A DNA stretch of 64,000 nt. Source: Nonomuraea basaltis (GTDB lineage Bacteria; Actinomycetota; Actinomycetes; Streptosporangiales; Streptosporangiaceae). Below, piece after piece: positions 54,729-62,918 of the stretch. A model generated the notes under the pieces. It had not been told where the DNA came from. It ran no database searches and was given only the letters and a program-made list of their open reading frames with translations. A program made the position numbers and the translations under genes. The stretch is taken from positions 1 through 64,000 of the forward strand of contig NZ_VCJS01000008.1 in assembly GCF_005893125.1 (NCBI RefSeq). Reading direction: 5' to 3'. The stretch's first letter is position 1, and every line of letters starts with the position of its first letter.

Positions 54729-55716
54729 CTCCGCCCCCGGCGATTTCGAGCGCGATCGCGAGCCTGACATCGCCATGTGGGGTGCTTCGGGCAGCGGCAA
54801 GACCGCCTTTCTGGCGGCGCTGAGCATCGCGCTGAACAAGGCGCCCGACGCGGGCTGGAGGCTCATCGGGGAGAACCCGGTGTCCCGGACGGAGCTGGCG
54901 AAGATGCGTACGACGCTGCTGCAGACGCGGACGTTCCCGGCCCCGACCGAGGCCCTCACCCACTACAGCTGGCTGGTCATCGGCCCGGCGGAGGCGCCGC
55001 GCAGACGATGGTGGTGGCCGTGGAAGACGCGTGAGGGGAAGGCGCCGAAGATCAAGCTCGACTTCCTGGACCTGCGCGGTGACCTGTACGCCGAGTCCGA
55101 GTCGAACATCGACAAGAAGGCCCTGGTCGACAGCCTGGTCAAAAGCCGCGGACTGATCTACATGTTCGACCCGGACCGCGAGGCCCGGGTGGGTGACGCC
55201 TTCAAACACCTGGACGCCGCTCTGCATGAGGTCGCCGGGCGGATGCTCGTCGGCGACGAGTACGAGGACGGCAAACTCCCCCACTTCATCGCGGTCTGCA
55301 TCACCAAGTATGACGACCCGAAAGTGTTGCGAGCCGCGATCGAAGAGGGGTTCACCGAGCGGGATCCCGGCGACGAGCTGCGCATCCCCCGTGTGCCCGA
55401 GGAGCGGGTCCGCGACTTCTTCCGGCTGCTGTGCCGCGACGCCCAGGACCACAACACGGAGATGATCCTCGACCTGATCGAGGCCTTCTTCCACGCGGAC
55501 CGCATCAAGTACTTCGTGACCTCGTCGGTGGGCCTGTTCATCGACGAGGACCTCGGCCGCTTCGACCCGGACGACTCCCTGAACGTCATCGACAACGCGA
55601 GCGGCGGGCTGACGATCCGGGGCGCCATCCGGCCCATGAACGTCATGGAGCCCGTGATCTGGCTCGGCCGCATGCTCCGGCCCGGCGCGATGAGGAGCAG
55701 ACGATGGGACGGCTGA
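54715..55716 (+). CDS. P-loop GTPase-like protein (double-GTPase type)
   Basis: A 333-aa P-loop NTPase. Walker A GASGSGKT is at about 23-30; the Walker B/G3-like LDFLDLRGD is near 118, and a G4-like motif ITKYD is near 197. This fits the GTPase superfamily (GTPase-associated conflict systems, DO-GTPase2-like). GTG 54715 is favoured because GAGGA lies 5 bp upstream; it overlaps the previous gene by 14 bp. ATG 54703 is an alternative. The downstream GAP1-like gene overlaps by 13 bp. Confidence 0.83.
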   Translation: MVDTDSAPGDFERDREPDIAMWGASGSGKTAFLAALSIALNKAPDAGWRLIGENPVSRTELAKMRTTLLQTRTFPAPTEALTHYSWLVIGPAEAPRRRWWWPWKTREGKAPKIKLDFLDLRGDLYAESESNIDKKALVDSLVKSRGLIYMFDPDREARVGDAFKHLDAALHEVAGRMLVGDEYEDGKLPHFIAVCITKYDDPKVLRAAIEEGFTERDPGDELRIPRVPEERVRDFFRLLCRDAQDHNTEMILDLIEAFFHADRIKYFVTSSVGLFIDEDLGRFDPDDSLNVIDNASGGLTIRGAIRPMNVMEPVIWLGRMLRPGAMRSRRWDG

Positions 55717-57635
55717 CCGCCCACTGGGCGATCCTCGGCAAGACACCGGAGAGCCTGGACGACTACAGCGTGATCGGCTGCAGCACGGGAGCGATCACCA
55801 GCGCGGAGTTCGGCATGTGGCTCAAGGCGTTCACCTCCGGGACCATGGAGCCCAAGGCCCTCCCGCGGGTGGCGACCAGCTACTTCTCCGACGCTGACGG
55901 GGAGCCCTGGCTGGGGCTGTCCCTGCAGAAGACCGAACCGGACTCCCAGGACGGCTTCCAACGCCCGTACGCGATGACGTATTACGTCTGCGTACGCTGG
56001 GCGGACGTCGCCTCGGAGTCGACCAGGGTGACGTACCGGGCCCTGTATGAGGCGCTGCTGAAGGAGAACTTCTCCGGCGACGCGCCCTTCCGGCTCTCCC
56101 CCGCGGCGTACGACGAGCGCCATCTCGCCGGCCAGGTCAACGGCACGGCACGGCGGGCGGCGGCGCTGCTGCTCACCGGACAACCCGTCTGCCTGGTGCG
56201 GGCCGGCCATCTCTCGCTGGACCAGCGGCTGGACTTCCTGGACACCGTGGCGGCGCTGCTCCCGTACGGGTTCCGCCACACGCTGGCGGCCTCCACCTGG
56301 ACCAACAGCGCTTCCCGGCACCGGATCCGCCTCTCCTTCGCCGAGGTGCCGCCCACCCACGGGGTCTGGGAGCTGCCGTGGGACGACCCGGGCGGGACGA
56401 TCCCGCCCCAGGCACTGTTCTACGAGCGGGAACTGGAGCGCTATCAGGGCGATGACCTTTGTGAGCTGATGAGGTGGCTCACGACCGCGGCCGAACCGGG
56501 CGACTTCGACGACGCCTCCCACCGTGCCGCGGCGTCCAGGCTGCTCCGCGGCCGTCCCTCCCCCGGGCTGCCGGCGCAGGCCGAGCCGCACGCCGCCGCC
56601 CTGCCCTCGGTCGAGCAGCTGCTGCACCAGTGCCGTGAGAGCATCGTGCACGCCGACGGGCAGCGTCTCACCGTCCTCAACGCGCAGCTGGCGCAGCGGG
56701 CCCGAGGTCGTGTGGCGGACCACGATCGCAAGACCTACCGCGTGTTCATCAGAGCGAACCCCATCCGCCCACCCGAACGGCTGGCCGACTCGTCCGCCGT
56801 GCGGCATTTCTTCGAGATCCTGCTACGGCTGCTGTACGGATCGGCGATGCATGCGGCCGACGTCGAGGAGATGCTGGTCGACCTGGGTGGACCGTTCCGT
56901 CAGGAGCCCGCCCTTCCACCGGCGCTGCTCGCCGCGATGCGCCGGATCCTGCCCACCTGCGCCCCCTCGGGCAAGCTGCTCATCGCGAGCCTGCTGGGCC
57001 GCGAGCAACTGCACAGCATCCTCGACGGCATGTCGGAGGACGATTTGTTCCGCGTCGCCGTCCAGTCCCGCAACCGCAGGGTGCTGGACGTCGCCATGGC
57101 GGAGGCCGAGCACCGCGCCGTGCCCACCGATCCGCGGGCCATGGAGGCCGTCAAATACGCGCTGACCCGGCACCGCTACCTCATCGAGGCGATCAGCTCC
57201 ATCTGCGCCGCCGAGGAGAGCATCATCTACTACCAGAACGTGCTCTGGGTGAGCTATCGCGGGCAGCTCACCTCGGCCGACATCGAGGAGATCCTCGGTG
57301 ACCTGGACCGCCCTCCCCAGACGTTCCTGCTCGCGATCGTGGCCGAGAGCGCACCCGGAACGGCCGCGACGCTGCTCCACACGCTCGCGGGCAGCACGGT
57401 GCGCAGCCTGGGCCTGGCCGGGAGGCCCGTCGCCGGCCACATCACAGCCGGCCTCGACCGGATGACCGCCCCCGAGGACGACGGCGACGCCCGGAGTACG
57501 TCACCTCGCAGACGTTTCCAGAGACTCGATCCCACCTCGGGCATGCCGAAACCGGCTTCCGCCCTCGTGAAGGTCCTCATCGGCGCGTCGATCATCATCG
57601 CCCTCGCGGGCCTCGCCCTGTGGCTGTGGCTCTAA
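55704..57635 (+). CDS. GTPase-associated protein 1 (GAP1)-like, membrane anchored
   Basis: A 643-aa protein. The N-terminal region (LTAHWAILGKTPESLDDYSV ... GFQRPYAMTYYVCVRW) matches the GAP1 N-terminal type known beside bacterial GTPases of conflict systems. The middle and C-terminal parts are helical, and one C-terminal membrane helix (LIGASIIIALAGLALWLWL) anchors it. ATG 55704 has GAGGAG 7 bp upstream and overlaps the GTPase gene. The stop is followed after 5 bp by an IS end, so insertion may have removed downstream genes of the same operon. Confidence 0.78.
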   Translation: MGRLTAHWAILGKTPESLDDYSVIGCSTGAITSAEFGMWLKAFTSGTMEPKALPRVATSYFSDADGEPWLGLSLQKTEPDSQDGFQRPYAMTYYVCVRWADVASESTRVTYRALYEALLKENFSGDAPFRLSPAAYDERHLAGQVNGTARRAAALLLTGQPVCLVRAGHLSLDQRLDFLDTVAALLPYGFRHTLAASTWTNSASRHRIRLSFAEVPPTHGVWELPWDDPGGTIPPQALFYERELERYQGDDLCELMRWLTTAAEPGDFDDASHRAAASRLLRGRPSPGLPAQAEPHAAALPSVEQLLHQCRESIVHADGQRLTVLNAQLAQRARGRVADHDRKTYRVFIRANPIRPPERLADSSAVRHFFEILLRLLYGSAMHAADVEEMLVDLGGPFRQEPALPPALLAAMRRILPTCAPSGKLLIASLLGREQLHSILDGMSEDDLFRVAVQSRNRRVLDVAMAEAEHRAVPTDPRAMEAVKYALTRHRYLIEAISSICAAEESIIYYQNVLWVSYRGQLTSADIEEILGDLDRPPQTFLLAIVAESAPGTAATLLHTLAGSTVRSLGLAGRPVAGHITAGLDRMTAPEDDGDARSTSPRRRFQRLDPTSGMPKPASALVKVLIGASIIIALAGLALWLWL

Positions 57636-57639
57636 CCCC

Positions 57640-59521
57640 CTAGCGGGAGTTTCCCCCTTTTCGTGATCGACTCTTGTGTTTGTTCTGGTAGAAGCGTGTT
57701 TGGTGAGGGCTCGGGTGTATTACCCAGGCTGGGTGGCGGTGCTGGTCAGCGGTTTGGGGCGTAGCGCTGGAGTCCGAACAGGTCGAACAGGCGACGTTGG
57801 GTGTCGCTCATGTCGGTGAGCAGGCGCTGGGCGCGGGGTCGGCCTTTGCCGCCGTCGTGGTGCAGCAGCACGGTCTCGCCGATGCCTTCGAGCTGTTCCA
57901 GCAGCTCGCGGACGGATAGGTGCAGGCCGGCCTGGGCTGCTTGGCGGCGCATGAGGTGCGCCACGGCCAGGGCGAGCACGCAGGTGAACACGTGTACGCG
58001 GATCTTCTGGTCGGTCCAGTGGTGTATGGGGCTGAACGACACGACCTGCGGGTCCTTCAACTGCCGGAACCCGAACTCGGCGTTGGACTGGGAGCGGTAG
58101 GCGGCGACTACGTCGGCGACCGGCCAGGTATCGCGGTTGGTGAACAGGATCCGCTTGCCGAACAGGCGGTCTTCCAGCTTGGCGCGGGCGCGGGTGTTGG
58201 TGCGCCATGACAGTCGAAAGGTGGCCGGATCGTCGCCGGTGAGGGTGGCGTTGATGATCTGGTCGACCCAGCGGGGCTTGAGGATGGCGGCGATGTCCGC
58301 CTCGACCTTGCCGCGGGGGCGGCGGGTGTCGCCGCGGTGCAGGCGGGCCTGCAACTCGGCCAGCTTCGTGCGGGCCTTGGCCAGGGTCTGGTCCAGGCCG
58401 CGGGACTGACCGGCGTGCAGTGTAGGTGAGTGGGTGAGCACAGCGCGGCGGGTCACGCCGAGCGCGGTGACCGTGGTGTCGACCGCGGCCAGGTCGGCGT
58501 ACCGGTCGGCGTCGACGGCCTCGTAACGGCTGCGCGGGATGTCCAGCAGGTCGGGGTGGTCACTGGGCGGCAGTGACCCGACGAACCCGATCCCGGCGGC
58601 TTCGACCTGCTCATGGTTGTGGTGGGAGTTCTGCCCGGCGTCGTAGACCACGGTCAGCGACTCGATCGAGTCGACCAGGGGCCGGTATCGGGCGACCAAC
58701 TCGTCCAGCACGGTGGAGAACTGGGTGACGTCGGGCCGGTCGCCGGAGTAGACGTGCGAGACGATCGGGATGCCGCCGTCGCGGGTGACGACGAGGGCCA
58801 GGCCGACCAGCCGCAGATCGGTGCGTTTCTGTTTGGCCTTGCCCCGCTGCGCGATCGGCGCCCGATCATTCGTGGAATCGATGTAGGTGGCGAAGTTCGT
58901 CATGTCCAGGGCGACGCTGGCCAGGTCGAGCCCATACCGGTCGATCATGCCGCCGTAGACCGACGTCTCGATGGTCCGAAGGTCATCCTCGCCGAGTAGG
59001 TCCATCGCGTCCCAGAACCGGCGGTGGTCCAGGGCCTGGGCGTCCAGCTTCACCCACCGCGGTCCCGAGGTGGTGGCCCACCAATCGACGAAGGCCCGCT
59101 TCGAGCACGGGTCGACTACCCGGTTGAGGGTGGCCAGGGCCAGGTAGGTGCCCACCGACGCGCCCGCGTGAGCATGGCGGGGCACGACATCATCAACGAG
59201 CCCGACCACGTCCAGGGCCTCCAGCATGGACCACACCGCAGCCACATCGCCAAACCGCTTATGCTGGCTGCGTATCAGCTGACCGCCCAGACCGCCGGCC
59301 AGTCTGGCCATCACCTCCTCAGCGCTGCCCAGGTACTGCTGCGAGACGATCCGCGGCTTGCCATCCGCCCGGGCGGACTCGACCAGGTAGTAGTAGGTCT
59401 GGTTTCCGCGACGCTTCCCCACGACCGACGGCATATATGGGTAATACGTGACCTCGGGTCGAAAGTCCAGCTCAACCCCCGATCCCCAACACGTCGACCA
59501 TGAAAAGGGATCTCGGACTAG
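57640..59521 (-). mobile_element. IS1634-type insertion sequence
   Basis: About 1.88 kb with an intact transposase. The right end (57640-57671, starting CTAGCGGGAGTTTC) pairs with the left end (59493-59521, reverse complement starting CTAGTCCGAG); both begin with CTAG. The left end has a 3-nt gap relative to the right. No further target duplication can be defined beyond CTAG. Confidence 0.8.
57746..59434 (-). CDS. IS1634 family transposase
   Basis: A 562-aa DDE transposase of the IS1634/IS4-like superfamily, of usual length and apparently intact. The catalytic regions are visible: VALDMTNFATYI (first Asp), LTVVYDAGQNS (second Asp) and AEFGFRQLKDP (Glu, within a YREK-like motif). It fills nearly all of the element. 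The ATG at 59434 is the first start, with a leader of about 87 bp to the element end. Confidence 0.93.
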   Translation of the reverse strand: MPSVVGKRRGNQTYYYLVESARADGKPRIVSQQYLGSAEEVMARLAGGLGGQLIRSQHKRFGDVAAVWSMLEALDVVGLVDDVVPRHAHAGASVGTYLALATLNRVVDPCSKRAFVDWWATTSGPRWVKLDAQALDHRRFWDAMDLLGEDDLRTIETSVYGGMIDRYGLDLASVALDMTNFATYIDSTNDRAPIAQRGKAKQKRTDLRLVGLALVVTRDGGIPIVSHVYSGDRPDVTQFSTVLDELVARYRPLVDSIESLTVVYDAGQNSHHNHEQVEAAGIGFVGSLPPSDHPDLLDIPRSRYEAVDADRYADLAAVDTTVTALGVTRRAVLTHSPTLHAGQSRGLDQTLAKARTKLAELQARLHRGDTRRPRGKVEADIAAILKPRWVDQIINATLTGDDPATFRLSWRTNTRARAKLEDRLFGKRILFTNRDTWPVADVVAAYRSQSNAEFGFRQLKDPQVVSFSPIHHWTDQKIRVHVFTCVLALAVAHLMRRQAAQAGLHLSVRELLEQLEGIGETVLLHHDGGKGRPRAQRLLTDMSDTQRRLFDLFGLQRYAPNR

Positions 59522-59530
59522 CGCGGGCCG

Positions 59531-59920
59531 TCAGTACCAGGACATCGTCATACCCGCGTCCGCGCGAACGGCCGCGCTGTACGTCTCCTTGAGGTCGGTG
59601 AAGTACAGCGTGAAGTACTCCTCGTCGTCGCCGTTGACGTTCTCGGTCGTCCGTAGGCCCGTCATGAACTGCTCGACAGTGACGGGAGAAAGGCGCTCCC
59701 AGAAGGCCCTGACCTGTTCGGGGGTGAGTCGGCCCACGAATCCTTCCTCCGACCCCTCGGCGTCGACGCCGTCCGGACCCCCCACCCCGTGAACGATCTC
59801 GTCGCCGTCGAGCCCCAGTGCCTCCAGCCCCACGTGGAGGTAGTACGCGCTCTTGTCGAGGTCGCAGCTACCAAGCTTTTTTCCGTCCCTGACGACGTCG
59901 ATGTAGATGCAGACCCCCAC
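59531..59920 (-). CDS. Unknown 129-aa protein beside the IS element
   Basis: A 129-aa acidic protein (VCIYIDVVRDGKKLG ... RLTPEQVRAFWERLSPV ... EEYFTLYFTDLKETYS). The compact alpha/beta pattern is like small immunity proteins of polymorphic toxin systems, but I cannot name the family. GTG 59920 has GGAGG 5 bp upstream. It lies between the two copies of the IS left end, so it may be cargo or a remnant of the locus interrupted by the element. Confidence 0.65.
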   Translation of the reverse strand: MGVCIYIDVVRDGKKLGSCDLDKSAYYLHVGLEALGLDGDEIVHGVGGPDGVDAEGSEEGFVGRLTPEQVRAFWERLSPVTVEQFMTGLRTTENVNGDDEEYFTLYFTDLKETYSAAVRADAGMTMSWY

Positions 59921-60109
59921 GGTTGCCTCCCTCGTATACCGTGACTTGGCCTTCGGCGACCAGCATATATGTGCGTAGATCTTCGGGGTGGTCGGTACCG
60001 CGGCACGGCCGCACGATGGTTGAGCAGTTCGTCGATACCTGCCCTAAACGGCCGGATCGGGGGCAGGAGATGCTGTCGGGTGGCGGAACGTGATGCATGG
60101 CTGCGCGCC

Positions 60110-60220
60110 CTTCCCCACGAGCGACGGCATTTATGGGTAATACGTGACCTCGGGTCGAAAGTCCAGCTCAACCCCCGATCCCCAACACGTCGATCATGAA
60201 AAGAGGGAAACTCGGGCTAG
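60110..60220 (-). repeat. Second copy of the IS left end (partial element)
   Basis: A 111-bp copy of 59414-59521 in direct orientation, with a few mismatches and 3 extra bases. It includes the first codons of a transposase (ATG at 60130) and the terminal CTAG. Its terminal 32 bp match the right end of the element at 28 of 32 positions, better than the element's own left end does. Confidence 0.8.
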
Positions 60221-60361
60221 CGCCGACCCGGCCCGCGGTGTGTGCCCGCCGCCTCGGCATGTTCGGCCCCGAACTCCCCGCCCGGCCGGCCACCCCGGCT
60301 CACCGGCGGCTCCTCGCCTTTCTCGGCGCGACCTCTCACCCCACCGGCAACCTCGGCCGGA

Positions 60362-60607
60362 TCACTCGATGGCACCGGATCGAGTGAGGAGGTCCTGGTA
60401 CCAGGTGTCATACGGGCGGTTGGTCGCCGGATAGTTGGCCAGCGGGTTGGTGGCGTTGCCCGCCGAGTCGAAATCCCAGCCGCGCACGAGCCCCAGACCC
60501 AGCGGGGTTGCGCTCCAGCCTCCGCCGGGCGACGGTCCGTTGCGATGAGCACGCCGTTCGGCGAGCACACGAGCACGAGGCCGCCTGGGTGCTCTCCAGG
60601 ATCCCAA
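60362..60607 (-). pseudogene. Possible C-terminal gene fragment
   Basis: An 81-codon minus frame whose end (SATPLGLGLVRGWDFDSAG then NATNPLANYPATNRPYDTW) looks protein-like rather than a shadow, but its start is Arg-rich and has no ribosome site. Not recognised. Nothing else is supported in 60221-60766. Confidence 0.25.
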
Positions 60608-60766
60608 CGTTCGACCTTCCTGCCGCTATGAGGCCTGAGCTGCGCGGACCGGCGCGGCGCGGCGCGGGTATGTGACTTACGTCGATCCGGGCGGCTGGGC
60701 GCCGCGCTGGCCGGTTCGGCCATGTTTGCTCACCTCTTCCGGACGCGGACCTTGACTTAGCGCCTC

Positions 60767-60782
60767 ACGTCACTAGTGACGT
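60767..60782. promoter_or_regulatory. Perfect 16-bp palindrome upstream of the dioxygenase operon
   Basis: ACGTCACTAGTGACGT is a perfect palindrome 68 bp before the GTG start, and a TATAGT -10-like box lies at 60802-60807. It is a likely operator for a regulator of the catabolic operon, encoded outside this window. Confidence 0.65.
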
Positions 60783-60849
60783 AATCATCAGATATGCACG
60801 GTATAGTCATGTATGCCGATAGTGTCAGAATGGTGAAAGGAGGTGGCCT

Positions 60850-61983
60850 GTGATCAACCACCATGACCCTCACACCGGCCTGCACAGTGAGCAGGGCACT
60901 TTGAAGGGCGAGCACTCGGGCAGGGCGGCCAATCCGCTCATCAAGGTGCACGATCTGGCGTGGCTGGAGTTCTGCAAGCCGGATCTGCAGCGCGCGGAAT
61001 CATTCGCGCACGCCTTCGGATTCACCACGGCGCTGCACACCGCGGACGAACTCCACCTGCGCGGCACCGACGCCGGTTCCCCGTGCGTGCTCATCCGCAA
61101 GGGGCCTCGGTCGAGGTTCATCGGCCCGGCGTTTCAGGCGGCCGACCCGAGCGATGTGCTGCGGCTGGCGGAGGCCATCGGACGGAAGGTCGTGCCGTTG
61201 CCGGAGAGCCTGGGCGGGCTCGCCGTCGACCTGGCCGATCCGGGCGGCAACCGGGTACGGGTCGTCTCGGGCACGCATGATCTGGCCGCGCTACCGGCGC
61301 AGGTGCCGCTCACGTTCAACTTCGGGCACGACACGGTGCGGACGAACGCCACCCAGCGGCCGCCGCGTGAACCGGCCAAGGTGCAGCGGCTCGGGCACGT
61401 GGTGCTGCAGACCACGCGCTACATCGAGACGCTGAACTGGTATCTGGAGCACCTGGGCCTGATCGTCAGCGACTTCCTGTACTACCCCGGGCAGCGCGAA
61501 CGTGGGCCGGTGATGAGCTTCATTCGCTGCGACCGCGGCATGACGCCCACCGACCATCACACGCTGGCGATGACCCTCGGCCCGGTCGACCGCTACGTGC
61601 ACTCCGCCTACCAAGTCGCCGACCTCGACGCGCTGGCCGCCGGCGGCCATTACCTGCTCGAGGAGGGCTACCGGCGTTCGTGGGGCATCGGCCGGCACAT
61701 CCAGGGCAGCCAGATCTTCGACTACTGGCGCGACCCGGACGGCTTCCTGGTCGAGCACTTCAGCGACGGCGACCTGTTCGACTGTTCGCTCGAGCCGGGG
61801 TGGGCGCCGATGACCGCCTCCGGCCTGGCCCAGTGGGGCCCTCCGGCGAGCAAGGACTTCCTCGGCCTGGCGCCCGGCAGGGAGTCGCTGCGCGAGCTGC
61901 GCGGGATCGTCCGCGCGCTGCGCGAGGACAACGAATTCGACCTGCACCGCCTGCGCGGCCTGCTGAAAGTAGCCAGCTCATGA
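60850..61983 (+). CDS. Extradiol-type (VOC/glyoxalase fold) dioxygenase
   Basis: A 377-aa protein with two VOC modules (about 32-140 and 178-310). The C-terminal module reads LGHVVLQTTRYIETLNWYLEHLGL ... HHTLAMTL ... YWRDPDGFLVEHFSDGD, which supplies His, His and Glu metal ligands, as in extradiol ring-cleavage dioxygenases. GTG 60850 follows AAGGAGG by 6 bp. It is the first of at least three coupled genes, so it probably opens an aromatic ring. Confidence 0.86.
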   Translation: MINHHDPHTGLHSEQGTLKGEHSGRAANPLIKVHDLAWLEFCKPDLQRAESFAHAFGFTTALHTADELHLRGTDAGSPCVLIRKGPRSRFIGPAFQAADPSDVLRLAEAIGRKVVPLPESLGGLAVDLADPGGNRVRVVSGTHDLAALPAQVPLTFNFGHDTVRTNATQRPPREPAKVQRLGHVVLQTTRYIETLNWYLEHLGLIVSDFLYYPGQRERGPVMSFIRCDRGMTPTDHHTLAMTLGPVDRYVHSAYQVADLDALAAGGHYLLEEGYRRSWGIGRHIQGSQIFDYWRDPDGFLVEHFSDGDLFDCSLEPGWAPMTASGLAQWGPPASKDFLGLAPGRESLRELRGIVRALREDNEFDLHRLRGLLKVASS

Positions 61984-62918
61984 GCACCTCCATCCTCCGC
62001 ACCGCCGACGCCTGGTGGGTGGCCACGCCCGCCGGCGCCGCCAAGGTGACCACCGAGGCCGCTACTACCGGTCAGCTGCTGGCCGACCGGCAGGCGATCG
62101 CCGCGGCCGCCACGAGCACCGACACGGTGCCCGTCGAGAGCCTGACCCTGTGGTCGCCGGTGACGGCGCCCTGCCGGGTCGTCGCCCAGATGACGAACTT
62201 CGCCTCACACGTCAAGGACGCGGGCATGGACCCCGCCTCCATCCCGCTGACCTTCTTCCGCAAGTCCTCCGGCTCGATCAGCGGGCCGTACGACGAGGTC
62301 ATCCGGCCCGCCCATGTGCGGCTGCTGGATTACGAGGTGGAGATCGGGCTGGTCATCGGCCGCGAGATGCCCGTCGGCACGGCGGTCACCGCCGACGACC
62401 TGCCCGGCTGCATCGCGGGCCTGGTCGTCACCAACGACATCTCCGCGCGGGACGTGCAGTTGCCCAAGACGCAGTTCTACGAGTCCAAGTCCTATCCCAC
62501 CTTCACCCCGGTCGGCCCGGCCCTGGTGCTGCTGGACGCCGACGAGCTCAAGCGGTTCACCGACCTGCGGCTGCGGCTGCAGGTCAATGGCGAGCTCCGG
62601 CAGAACATGACGGTCGCCGACATGATCTATCAGCCCCTTCAGGCGCTGCAGGCGCTGACCCGCTTCCAGCGGCTGGACGCCGGCGATCTGTTGCTGACCG
62701 GCACCCCCGTCGGCACGGCCCTGAGCGCGCCCCCGAAGCCGGTCGAGGTCCTCGCCTCGCTGTTGCCGCCCGCGGTCAAGTGGAAGCTCTTCTTCGACCG
62801 CCAGGCCAAGAACCCCAGGTACCTGAAGGACGGCGATGTCATCGAGGTCGGCGTGGCCACCGGCGACGGCGCGATCGACCTGGGCACCCAGCGCACGGTG
62901 GTGAGGTACGCACGATGA
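61980..62918 (+). CDS. FAH family hydrolase
   Basis: A 312-aa fumarylacetoacetate-hydrolase family enzyme. The metal residues are in DYEVEIGLVIGREMP, NDISARDVQ and the C-terminal GDLLLTGTPVGTALSAP. In a dioxygenase operon it would hydrolyse or decarboxylate the ring-cleavage product. ATG 61980 overlaps the previous stop (ATGA). Confidence 0.9.
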   Translation: MSTSILRTADAWWVATPAGAAKVTTEAATTGQLLADRQAIAAAATSTDTVPVESLTLWSPVTAPCRVVAQMTNFASHVKDAGMDPASIPLTFFRKSSGSISGPYDEVIRPAHVRLLDYEVEIGLVIGREMPVGTAVTADDLPGCIAGLVVTNDISARDVQLPKTQFYESKSYPTFTPVGPALVLLDADELKRFTDLRLRLQVNGELRQNMTVADMIYQPLQALQALTRFQRLDAGDLLLTGTPVGTALSAPPKPVEVLASLLPPAVKWKLFFDRQAKNPRYLKDGDVIEVGVATGDGAIDLGTQRTVVRYAR

